Below, piece by piece: positions 1-6,346 of a stretch of DNA of 10,064 nucleotides. The notes under the pieces were generated by a model. It was not told the DNA's origin and did not search any database. It was given only the letters and a program-made list of their open reading frames with translations. The position numbers were made by a program, and so were the translations under genes. The stretch's first letter is position 1. Every line of letters starts with the position of its first letter. Origin of the DNA: an uncultured Gemmatimonadota bacterium (GTDB lineage: Bacteria; Gemmatimonadota; Gemmatimonadetes; Gemmatimonadales; Gemmatimonadaceae); the NCBI GenBank assembly GCA_946479995.1, contig CAMLIU010000031.1:1-10064 (forward strand), written 5' to 3'.

Positions 1-1553
1 GAGTGGTACGAGAAGACGCCGAGCCCGTTGCCGATACCCGTCTGCTCGAGGCCGTCGGCGCGTCCCCACAGCAGCGCCTTGAACCGATGCCGGCGGCCGC
101 CGGCGTTCCAGTCCGTCTCGTTGGCCGCTTCCGCCGTCCAGCGCGAGTCGCGCGAGCCCAGGGTGCCGGCACCGCCGAGCGAAACGCCGGTGACGTTCGC
201 CGTGGGATCGGTGTCGGCCGACCGGATGAGCACAGTCGCGGCCGGGCGCTGGACGTAGGGCGCGTTCTCGTTGCGCGTGGCGCTCGCCGCGATGCGCGTC
301 TCGTTGAGCACGCGGCGGCCCGCCCCCACGTAGAGATCCTGGAGGAACTGTCCGCCGTAGCTCCGGTGCCGGCGCTCCGCGGCCGTGGACGGCGCGGCGA
401 GCGCGCCGAACCCGACGGCCCCGTCGCGCGTGACTTCCAGGTAGCTCGTCAGCGCGCGCACGGTGAGCGAATCCCGGCTGTCATCGAGCCGGCCGAGCCA
501 GGTGATGGCGTCGTGGCCACGGTTGTCCGGTGCACCGGCTCCGCTCAGGGTGAGGCCGAGCGGATTGGCTATCGCGACCAGCCTGGCCACCGAATCAGGG
601 GAGAGCCCCGCGCGGCCGAGCACGTCGGGGCCGGCGGTGAGGAGCGTGGCCGGGTTGCTCGCCGAGTGCGCGACGTCGAGCGCCACGTTGTACGTCATCA
701 CGTCGCGGATGGCCTCGCCGTCGGCCCCCACGCTGGCGCGAAAGCCGCCACTGCGCGCGCCGAGCGCGCGCGATGTGGGATCGGCGAACTGGAACGCCGG
801 CGGATCGAGCGAGATGAACGCGCGGCGCCGCTGGAACTCGCGGCTTCCCGCCGAGAGGCGCACGTCGGTGTTGGAGCCGGAGAAGCCGCCGCGTGTGGCA
901 TCGAAGGTGGCGCCGGTGACGCGGGTCTCCGTCTGCGCGGCGCGCGGAATGGCCCCTGCGGACATCGCCATGCCGTTCAGCGTCGTGAGGTTCGAGCTCG
1001 CGCCGGCGCCGAGGATGGTCGGGCCATTCGGTCCGACGCTGACGTTGGACATCGTGCTCGCGATCGCGCCGAGGTCTCCGGCCAGGTTGGGCGGCAGCTG
1101 GCCGCTCACGCCGCCCTGCCACCGCTCCGAGGAGCCAGGGTCCTGGACCATGGGACCCACTGGGTTGGAGGCGCGCTCCGGCTTGGCGGCCGTCACCTTC
1201 ACCGTGTCGAGTCGGACGAGGTCGCGCACGAGAGTGAAGTTGGCGACGAGCTCGTGCTCGTCGGCCTGGCGCTGCACGCGGCGTCGCGCCGTCCGGAATC
1301 CGGTGGCGCTGACGTAGACGAGGTAGTCGCCCGTCCCCTCCTCGAAGCGCACGCTGTAGTTGCCGGCGCTGTCCGTCTCGGCATCCAGGGTGAGGCGGTC
1401 GGGGCCGCGCGTCACCTTGATGGAGGCGTGAACGGCGTGGGCGGAGTCGTCGGTGACGCGGCCACGGACGACGTCGGGGGCGCCCTGCTGGGCACTGGCC
1501 GCGCGGCCGAAGGCGCAGGCGAGAGCGCAGACGACGAACATGCGTACGGTCAT
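1..1553 (-). CDS. Oar-like TonB-dependent receptor / carboxypeptidase-regulatory-like protein, 3' end cut by the window edge
   Basis: I read this gene directly from the minus strand: an open frame of 517 codons with no stop that continues past base 1. The protein starts MTVRMFVVCALACAFG and has a signal peptide ending near ASA/QQ (residues 21-22). A carboxypeptidase-regulatory-like beta-sandwich follows (about 29-110, with the DSAGNYSVRF turn typical of the fold). Next comes a stretch resembling a TonB plug (about 117-235, ending near TRGGFSGSN), then the start of a presumed outer-membrane barrel. Chosen start is ATG at 1553; in-frame ATGs at 1583 and 1541 are possible, and no strong Shine-Dalgarno decides between them. 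An in-frame stop near 1650 caps the 5' end. It lies 180 bp downstream of the exporter gene, so it may or may not share that transcript. Family knowledge: such proteins take up or display substrates at the outer membrane; the substrate cannot be told. It is more divergent from the classical receptor pattern than the gene at 6739-9894. Confidence 0.8.
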   Translation of the reverse strand, partial: MTVRMFVVCALACAFGRAASAQQGAPDVVRGRVTDDSAHAVHASIKVTRGPDRLTLDAETDSAGNYSVRFEEGTGDYLVYVSATGFRTARRRVQRQADEHELVANFTLVRDLVRLDTVKVTAAKPERASNPVGPMVQDPGSSERWQGGVSGQLPPNLAGDLGAIASTMSNVSVGPNGPTILGAGASSNLTTLNGMAMSAGAIPRAAQTETRVTGATFDATRGGFSGSNTDVRLSAGSREFQRRRAFISLDPPAFQFADPTSRALGARSGGFRASVGADGEAIRDVMTYNVALDVAHSASNPATLLTAGPDVLGRAGLSPDSVARLVAIANPLGLTLSGAGAPDNRGHDAITWLGRLDDSRDSLTVRALTSYLEVTRDGAVGFGALAAPSTAAERRHRSYGGQFLQDLYVGAGRRVLNETRIAASATRNENAPYVQRPAATVLIRSADTDPTANVTGVSLGGAGTLGSRDSRWTAEAANETDWNAGGRRHRFKALLWGRADGLEQTGIGNGLGVFSYH

Positions 1554-1607
1554 CGGTGTGACGGACTGGGACAGGTTCGCCATCAGCAGATGCTGGAGAA
1601 TGGGCTT

Positions 1608-1650
1608 GCGGTAACGATTCGCCGATACGTCAGGAAGGGCAAGTTACCGC
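1608..1650. repeat. Inverted repeat in the upstream region of the left receptor gene
   Basis: Arms GCGGTAAC (1608-1615) and GTTACCGC (1643-1650) are perfect 8-bp inverted copies separated by 27 bases. They sit 55-97 bases upstream of the chosen start of the left receptor gene, in the only sizeable gap (1554-1733) between it and the exporter gene. Placement and spacing would suit an operator or a long-loop RNA hairpin. A chance match of 8 bp in a 180-bp gap is also possible. I see no convincing sigma-70 promoter or U-tract terminator in this gap. Confidence 0.35.
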
Positions 1651-1733
1651 GCCATTTGACGTCGTGGGTTTCACGGTGGGCAACGCGACCGCGTGTCGGA
1701 CGGCGCTCGATCGCTCGTCGTACCCCGGCGCGG

Positions 1734-3848
1734 TCACGCCGTGGCTGATGCCGGCTGCTGAGCCTCCGGCGCTCGCACACGCCCTCGCTCCAGCACCACC
1801 GTGTGGTCGGCGATCCGCATCGCCGTGGCCTGGTGGGCGATCACGATGACGGTCGTCCCCGCGTCCGCGACCCGGCGAATGAGCTCGAGCACCCGTTGTT
1901 CATTCGCCGAGTCGAGCGCCGACGTCGCCTCGTCGAGAATGAGCACCGCCGGCCGGCGGTAGAGCGCCCGGACGAGTGCCAGGCGCTGGCGTTCGCCGCC
2001 GGAGAGCCCCACGCCACGCTCGCCCAGCGGCGTCAGCCAGCCGAGGGGCATTCGCTCCACGACTTCGCGCAGTCCGACCTCGCCACAGAGCGCCACGATT
2101 CGGGCGACGTCCGGCGACGGGTCGTCCAATGCCACGTTGTCGATGATGCTCCCCGTGAACAGGTCGATCGTCTGCGGCACCACCCCGACCAGCGCGCGAA
2201 GGCTGCCCAGCGTCACATGGGCGATGTCCTGCGCGCCAATCAGGATGCGCCCGGCGTCCACGGGATAGATCCGCTCGACAAGGGCGGCGATGGTGCTCTT
2301 GCCCGAGCCGCTTTCCCCGACGATGGCCGTGACTCGGCCGGCAGGACAGGTGAGCGAGACGTCGACGAGCGCCGCCGATCGCGCCCCGTACCGGAAATGC
2401 ACGCCCTCCAGCACCACGTCGCCGACGCGCTCCCTGGACAGCGGCACCGGTGTCTCCCGCGCCTCCGGCTCGAGATCCATGAGCTCGAACAGGCGTTCGC
2501 CCGCCGCGCGCGCCTCCTGCACGGCGCGGCCGAATCCGAGCAACGACAGCATGGGGTTCGTGAGAAATCCGAGCAGGGCGTAGCAGGACATGAGCTCGCC
2601 CGCCGACAGCCGTCCCTCCAGCGCGCGCGTCGCGCCGATCCAGAGCAGGGCGACGGTGGAGAGTCGGCTCACCAGCTGGCCGGCCCCGCCGATCCAGATG
2701 CCGGTCCGCGCGGCCTCGCCCAGCGTGCGGAAGAGCTGCACGAACCGCGTCTCGGTGAGCAGTGCGGCATGACGCTCGAGGCCGAATCGCTTGATGGTGC
2801 CCATGGCGCCGAGCGACTCGACGAGCTGTGCCTCGAGCGCCGCCGCGCGCACCATCACGGTGCGCTGCTGGGTGCGGCTGATGCGCGTGCCGATGGCGTA
2901 GAGGGCAGCGTACAACGGTAGCGCGGCAAGGGTGCAGGCAGCGAGCCGCCAGTCGTACGTGAACATCATCGCCGTCGCCGTGATGACGATCAGCACGTTC
3001 GCCGCCGCGTCGACCATTACGTCGCCCACGAACGCCCGCACCTTCACCGCGTCCGTCACCCGTGACGTGAGGTCGCCCACCCGCATGCCATCGAAGACGC
3101 GCTGCGGCAGCGCGAGCAGGTGGTTGACGTAACCGAGGATGAGCGCGGCGTCGATGTGCTGGCCAACGTGCATCATGAGCGCCGAGCGCGCGGCGCCGAT
3201 CACCGTCTGCGCGACGATGATGCCGATCATCGCCACCGTCATCACGTGCAGCGGACCGGCGCGCCCGGTGGCGAGCACCGAATCCACGAGCTGCCGGACG
3301 TAGATGGACGTCGCCAGCCCGAGCAGGGTGTAGACGAGCGCGCCGACGAGCGCCTGGGCGAGCGCCTTGCCGTGCGGTGCGACGAGACGCCTGAGCCGCT
3401 GCGCCAGACTGGCCGCAGGTGGCAGCGGCTCGAAGCGGTCGGCGGGCGAGAGCAGGAGCAGCGCTCCCGTCCATCGGGGATCGAAGTCGGCGCGACGATC
3501 CACTCGCCGCTCCCCGTGCGCCGGGTCCATGATCCAGACCCGTCGCTCGTCCGCGCGCTCGACGACGACGTAGTGTTGCGCGCCGTCGACGAGCCGCAGG
3601 TGCGCGATCGCCGGCACCGGCGCACGCACGAGCGCCTCCGGCGTGGCGCGGACCCCCTTGGCCGAGTAGCCGAGTCGCTCCGCCGCCTGGCGGAGGCCGA
3701 GCAGGGATGTGCCCGCCCGGTCCGTGTTGGCATATTGACGCACGCGCGCCATCGACGCGGCTCGCCCGTGGAAGCGAGCGATGCTGGAAAGGCAGGCGAC
3801 GCCGCAATCGCTTGCGTCGTGCTGCCGGATCGCCGGCACGCGCTTCAC
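1734..3848 (-). CDS. Peptidase-containing ABC exporter (C39 PCAT) for double-glycine peptides
   Basis: This inner-membrane exporter cleaves leaders after Gly-Gly in the cytoplasm and pumps the core peptide out with ATP. Residues 1-135 are a C39 peptidase: oxyanion Gln9 and nucleophile Cys15 in RQHDASDCG, His92 in QHYVV, Asp108 in MDPAHG. The 16-residue His-Asp spacing is the usual one, so the triad looks intact. Residues about 160-440 form the ABC transmembrane domain. Residues about 475-690 form the nucleotide-binding domain: Walker A GESGSGKST (511-519), Q-loop Gln559, signature LSGGERQ (615-621), Walker B VLILDE (635-640), H-loop His672. The length of 704 residues is normal for the family. 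I chose GTG at 3848 over the upstream codon at 3890 because GGAGGAG lies at 3853-3859 and the GTG overlaps the adaptor stop as GTGA, a typical coupled start. The two GG-leader peptides 2.3 kb upstream are the obvious substrates. Confidence 0.95.
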   Translation of the reverse strand: MKRVPAIRQHDASDCGVACLSSIARFHGRAASMARVRQYANTDRAGTSLLGLRQAAERLGYSAKGVRATPEALVRAPVPAIAHLRLVDGAQHYVVVERADERRVWIMDPAHGERRVDRRADFDPRWTGALLLLSPADRFEPLPPAASLAQRLRRLVAPHGKALAQALVGALVYTLLGLATSIYVRQLVDSVLATGRAGPLHVMTVAMIGIIVAQTVIGAARSALMMHVGQHIDAALILGYVNHLLALPQRVFDGMRVGDLTSRVTDAVKVRAFVGDVMVDAAANVLIVITATAMMFTYDWRLAACTLAALPLYAALYAIGTRISRTQQRTVMVRAAALEAQLVESLGAMGTIKRFGLERHAALLTETRFVQLFRTLGEAARTGIWIGGAGQLVSRLSTVALLWIGATRALEGRLSAGELMSCYALLGFLTNPMLSLLGFGRAVQEARAAGERLFELMDLEPEARETPVPLSRERVGDVVLEGVHFRYGARSAALVDVSLTCPAGRVTAIVGESGSGKSTIAALVERIYPVDAGRILIGAQDIAHVTLGSLRALVGVVPQTIDLFTGSIIDNVALDDPSPDVARIVALCGEVGLREVVERMPLGWLTPLGERGVGLSGGERQRLALVRALYRRPAVLILDEATSALDSANEQRVLELIRRVADAGTTVIVIAHQATAMRIADHTVVLERGRVRAPEAQQPASATA

Positions 3849-5035
3849 GGCACTCCTCCATCGGCGCCGGGTGACGCAGGATCGATCCACTCCCGGGTGC
3901 GACGCAGGAGAAGGCGCGACAGCTTCTGCCGGCCCGTCAGGAAGCGCGCCTGGCAGCGAAGCCCCTTCCGCAGCGCCACCACTCGGCCATCGGCCCGCTG
4001 GAGCATCGGCCGGGCCAGGTGTACGCGCACCCGGAACACCGGCTGGTCATTCACCACCGTGTAGTCGCTGGCGATGGACGACACTACTCCGTCCGCCGCG
4101 CCCCACTCCTGCACGTCATAGCCTTCCACCAGAAGGCGTGCCGCCATCCCCGTGCGCAGCCAGCCGACGTCGCGCGCGGCAACGAGGACGTCCGCAACGA
4201 GCGCCGCGTCCGGAGAGATGACGGCAATCACGTCGCCCTGCCGGACGCTGGCGCCAGGCGACACCGAAGCCAGCTCCTCGACCGTGCCCGTGATCGGCGC
4301 GACGACGGCCTGCGCGGCCTGCGTTTCGCGCTCGAGCGCGAGGTCCCGCTGCAACGTGGTGAAGCGCTCCTCGGCGGCAGCGAGGTCGCGAGCCCAGGCG
4401 GCCCGACGTCGCTCGAGTGCCAGGGCGCGCGTCTCGCGCGCCTGACGGAGCTCCAGCTCCGCGCTCGCCAGCTCTGCCGGCGCGGCAAAGCCGCGCTCCA
4501 TCAGCTGTCGAAGCCTGTCGCGCCCCTGCGTGGCGCGCTCGACCCCGATCGTGAGTTGCCGCCATTCCACCGCCGCTTCCACCGCGCTGGCGCGCGATCG
4601 GTCCAGCACCATCTGGCGGCTCCCGGTCAGCAGCCCGCTCGTGTCCGTGGCGAGAAGCAGGCGCAGGTCACGCGCGATCGCCTCCTGGTCGAGACTCGCT
4701 CGCACGCTGGCATCGTGTGCCACCGCATTCACATGCCCACCGAGGACGAGGATGGTGTCCCCCTCGTGCACGTGCGCGTCGCGCTGCGTGGCGAACCGGG
4801 TCACGACGCCATCCGACATTGCGCGGAGCGACTGGCGCTCCAGGACCGGCCGCAGCGTGGCCGGTGCGCGCACGCTGAGGTCCACCGACGTGGTGAACAT
4901 CGCGACGAATGCCGCGGCAACGAGCGCGAGGGTGCATGGGTACACCGCGCCACTACGCGTCGGGTGTCGAGCGAGGAGCGCTTCGAGGCAATCCTGCACC
5001 TCGATCCGGACGATGCCCATGTCCGCCCGATGCAC
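3845..5035 (-). CDS. HlyD-family periplasmic adaptor (membrane fusion protein)
   Basis: This 396-residue protein bridges the inner-membrane exporter to an outer-membrane channel. A short cytoplasmic N-terminus is followed by one transmembrane segment (about 31-50, VYPCTLALVAAAFVAMF). Then come the first half of a biotinyl-lipoyl-like domain (about 66-100), a long Ala/Arg/Glu/Leu-rich helical hairpin (about 140-243, heptad-like, probable coiled coil), the second lipoyl half (VVAPITGTVEELASVSPGASVRQGDVI, 244-270), and a beta-barrel domain (about 279-365). This order is standard for type I secretion adaptors of the CvaA/HlyD kind. The GTG start at 5035 lies 3 bp after the CPBP stop with AGGTGA just upstream; an in-frame ATG five codons later is an alternative. 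The stop overlaps the exporter start by 4 bp, so the two are very likely translated together. No TolC-like partner is in the window. Confidence 0.92.
   Translation of the reverse strand: MHRADMGIVRIEVQDCLEALLARHPTRSGAVYPCTLALVAAAFVAMFTTSVDLSVRAPATLRPVLERQSLRAMSDGVVTRFATQRDAHVHEGDTILVLGGHVNAVAHDASVRASLDQEAIARDLRLLLATDTSGLLTGSRQMVLDRSRASAVEAAVEWRQLTIGVERATQGRDRLRQLMERGFAAPAELASAELELRQARETRALALERRRAAWARDLAAAEERFTTLQRDLALERETQAAQAVVAPITGTVEELASVSPGASVRQGDVIAVISPDAALVADVLVAARDVGWLRTGMAARLLVEGYDVQEWGAADGVVSSIASDYTVVNDQPVFRVRVHLARPMLQRADGRVVALRKGLRCQARFLTGRQKLSRLLLRRTREWIDPASPGADGGVP
3853..3859 (-). promoter_or_regulatory. Ribosome binding site that fixes the exporter start
   Basis: On the minus strand GGAGGAG is followed after four bases by GTGA, in which the GTG is the exporter start and the TGA is the adaptor stop. 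A 14-residue N-terminal extension from 3890 would place extra basic residues before the C39 domain and has no comparable site, so the short form is preferred. Confidence 0.75.
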
Positions 5036-5038
5036 GAG

Positions 5039-5833
5039 TCACCTGGACGCGCTCAGCGTCAACGTGCCGATTGTCCGCTGCTCCGAGGCGGGATCCAGCG
5101 GCATCGTGTCCCAGGGCGTGTTCGACAGCACTCGGCGAAGGCCGATGGCGGCCAGGGAAGCCACGACGATGGCCGCCGCCGTCAGCACGACCCGGATGCC
5201 GGCGGAGGCACCGAGCGTCTGCAGGGGAATCCAGAGGGGGCCCGTGAGGTTCATGGCGCTGTGTGACGCGACGGCAAGCCAGAGCCGGCCCGTGATGACG
5301 ACGATGCAGGCGAGCACGACGCCGGCGACGAATTGCGCTGCCCACTGCCCCGAGTCCTCATGCACGGCGGCGAAGACCACGGCGCTCAAGAGTACGGCCA
5401 TGCGCGCGCCGTACTGGCGCTGCAGCGCGGCGAGCAGGTAGCGCCGGAAGAGCGTCTCTTCGAGGAGGGGACCGACGATGCCGACCGCGATCAACAGCGC
5501 GGCGACGCTCCACAGGCTCCGTGAAGCGGCATCGACGACATCGTGGTGAGTCGCCGGGGCCCAGTAGCCCTGCGCGAGACCGATGCTTCCCGCGCAGAGC
5601 ACGCTCATCGCCACCGTACTGGCGGAGGCGCTGACGCGACGGGGCGACTGCCGGATGCTCCTTGCCTGCCAGCGCCACCACAGGATGCCGATGACCGTGG
5701 CGACGGCACCTTCGTAGAGCAGGCCGAAGCCCGGAGGGAGCCAGACGAAACCGGTCTGCACGCTCATGGCGACGATGGTGCCGAGGATCGTGGCCACGAT
5801 CGGACGGGCGAGCTTGAGGATGCCGTTCAGCAT
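5039..5833 (-). CDS. CPBP-family (Abi/CAAX-type) intramembrane metalloprotease, candidate immunity protein
   Basis: A 264-residue polytopic membrane protein with all three CPBP motifs: EETLFRR (Glu125-Glu126, Arg130), FAAVH (Phe154, His158) and HSAMN (His191, Asn195). These residues bind metal and activate water in the family. Hydrophobic segments lie near 10-30, 38-53, 73-90, 108-124, 145-158, 167-181 and 212-232. Family knowledge: CPBP proteins encoded beside class IIb bacteriocins, such as those of the plantaricin loci, give immunity to the producer, and others process prenylated or peptide substrates. Here the gene lies 59 bp after the second peptide gene and 3 bp before the adaptor gene, so immunity is the leading reading. 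Leader trimming is less likely because the exporter already has an intact C39 domain. The start ATG follows GCGGTGACCTC. The non-conserved C-terminal tail (about 235-264) is polar and probably cytosolic or periplasmic. Confidence 0.9.
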   Translation of the reverse strand: MLNGILKLARPIVATILGTIVAMSVQTGFVWLPPGFGLLYEGAVATVIGILWWRWQARSIRQSPRRVSASASTVAMSVLCAGSIGLAQGYWAPATHHDVVDAASRSLWSVAALLIAVGIVGPLLEETLFRRYLLAALQRQYGARMAVLLSAVVFAAVHEDSGQWAAQFVAGVVLACIVVITGRLWLAVASHSAMNLTGPLWIPLQTLGASAGIRVVLTAAAIVVASLAAIGLRRVLSNTPWDTMPLDPASEQRTIGTLTLSASR

Positions 5834-5836
5834 GAG

Positions 5837-5863
5837 GTCACCGCTCTGTGTGTAGCCGGTGAC
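5837..5863 (-). promoter_or_regulatory. Possible hairpin over the CPBP ribosome binding site, alternative to the upstream 12-bp hairpin
   Basis: CGGTGAC in front of the CPBP start (5843-5837 on the minus strand) is perfectly complementary to GTCACCG (5863-5857), with a 13-base loop between them. GTCACCG is also the 3' arm of the 12-bp hairpin at 5856-5883. The two structures cannot form together, which is the geometry of a translational switch. The 12-bp stem is far more stable, so the ribosome binding site would normally be free. Seen in sequence; function is inference. Confidence 0.35.
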
Positions 5864-5883
5864 GGCGCACGCGCCGTCACCGG
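5856..5883 (-). promoter_or_regulatory. 12-bp perfect hairpin between the second peptide gene and the CPBP gene
   Basis: CCGGTGACGGCG and its exact reverse complement flank a four-base loop (minus-strand loop CGTG). The structure begins 9 bp after the stop of the second peptide gene. There is no T-run after it, so it is not a classic intrinsic terminator. In this position a hairpin commonly protects an upstream mRNA from 3' exonucleases or partly attenuates transcription. Either effect would raise peptide mRNA above that of the immunity and export genes. Confidence 0.6.
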
Positions 5884-5892
5884 GGTCCTGCC

Positions 5893-6075
5893 TTATTGTG
5901 CGGCGGTCCAGCCGTCACGTACTCCGTCCGCCAAGTCGCCGACGTGATCGACGAAGTCCTTCACGGTCGCCGTGATCACCGCCGTGATGGCGACGAGGAG
6001 CAGCGGCCCGATGCCTCCGACGACATCGGCAAGCTCCGCGTCTTCGAGCGGAGTGAGGGCGAGGGTGTCCGTCAT
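5893..6075 (-). CDS. Double-glycine leader peptide 2 (class II bacteriocin/microcin-like precursor)
   Basis: A 60-residue peptide preceded by a perfect Shine-Dalgarno (AGGAGGTGACTCATG). The leader of 21 residues ends LEDAELADVVGG, matching the double-glycine consensus LSxxELxxIxGG at every key position (Leu10, Glu14, Leu15, Val18, Gly20, Gly21). The predicted 39-residue core has a hydrophobic first half (IGPLLLVAITAVITATV) and an amphipathic, Asp-rich second half containing GVRDG, a GxxxG motif (Gly51, Gly55). It ends WTAAQ. There is no Cys, so no lanthionine, disulfide or sactipeptide chemistry is expected. Counted charge of the core is about -3 (five Asp against one Lys and one Arg), unlike the cationic norm. 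The neighbouring C39 exporter should cut after Gly21. I do not recognise a named family beyond GG-leader peptides. Confidence 0.88.
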   Translation of the reverse strand: MTDTLALTPLEDAELADVVGGIGPLLLVAITAVITATVKDFVDHVGDLADGVRDGWTAAQ

Positions 6076-6077
6076 GA

Positions 6078-6093
6078 GTCACCTCCTGGTGAC
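6078..6093 (-). promoter_or_regulatory. Hairpin enclosing the ribosome binding site of peptide 2
   Basis: In the mRNA, GTCACC-AGGA-GGTGAC folds into a 6-bp GC-rich stem with loop AGGA. The Shine-Dalgarno AGGAGG spans the loop and the 3' arm, so folding would partly hide it from the ribosome. It lies only 2 bases before the ATG at 6075. Translation of peptide 2 may therefore be limited unless ribosomes or another RNA open the stem. The pairing is visible; the regulatory role is inferred. Confidence 0.5.
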
Positions 6094-6148
6094 GTGCTGC
6101 AGTGAAGTGATGAGCTGAGTCCAACGCTGGCGCGAAGGGGCCGACGTC

Positions 6149-6346
6149 CTACTCGTAGAGGTGGTACACGAAGCCTGCCGACATCGGGTTCTGCGCCACG
6201 TCGTTCAGCTTCACGATCTCACCGGCCACGAATCCGATCGCGAAGCCCACCGCGTGCCAGAGGACACCGTCACCGCCCATCACCACTGCCATGTCCTGCT
6301 CCGTGAGCGCGTCGCCGAGCGCCGCGCCGTGTGCGTGCTGGTGCAT
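6149..6346 (-). CDS. Double-glycine leader peptide 1 (class II bacteriocin/microcin-like precursor)
   Basis: A 65-residue peptide starting MHQHAHGAALGDALTEQD. Its leader ends LTEQDMAVVMGG, again matching LSxxELxxIxGG (Leu14, Asp18, Met19, Val22, Gly24, Gly25). The 40-residue core contains WHAVGFAIGFVAGE, with Gly34, Gly38 and Gly42 forming a GxxxGxxxG helix-packing motif, and an aromatic tail FVYHLYE. It has no Cys, and the counted core charge is about -3 with two His. I chose ATG at 6346 because GGAG lies 9 bases upstream (6356-6359). In-frame ATGs at 6361 and 6475 would give 70 or 108 residues, and the long form would make an untypical 68-residue leader. It lies 73 bp upstream of peptide 2. 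Three His in the first six residues of the leader are unusual; no function can be assigned to them. Confidence 0.82.
   Translation of the reverse strand: MHQHAHGAALGDALTEQDMAVVMGGDGVLWHAVGFAIGFVAGEIVKLNDVAQNPMSAGFVYHLYE

Noticed and set aside
1554..1733. Possible terminator after the exporter gene
   Set aside because: No stable hairpin with a T-run was found directly after the stop; only short palindromes such as CGATCG are present.
3..1748. Long plus-strand open frame of 581 codons
   Set aside because: Arg/Gly/Ala/Val-rich with no recognisable fold; it is antisense to a minus-strand frame that has a signal peptide and receptor-type domains. Such shadows are common at high GC.
1900..3861. 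Minus-strand open frame of 653 codons inside the exporter gene
   Set aside because: Out-of-frame shadow: Arg/Ala-rich without motifs, whereas the overlapping frame carries the complete C39 and ABC motif set.
4019..5266. Plus-strand open frame of 415 codons across the adaptor and CPBP genes
   Set aside because: Spans two genes on the opposite strand, has no motif and low-complexity Arg/His-rich sequence.
5915..6124. Alternative minus-strand frame over peptide 2
   Set aside because: Arg/His-rich shadow without a usable ribosome binding site; the frame called has a perfect Shine-Dalgarno and a consensus GG leader.
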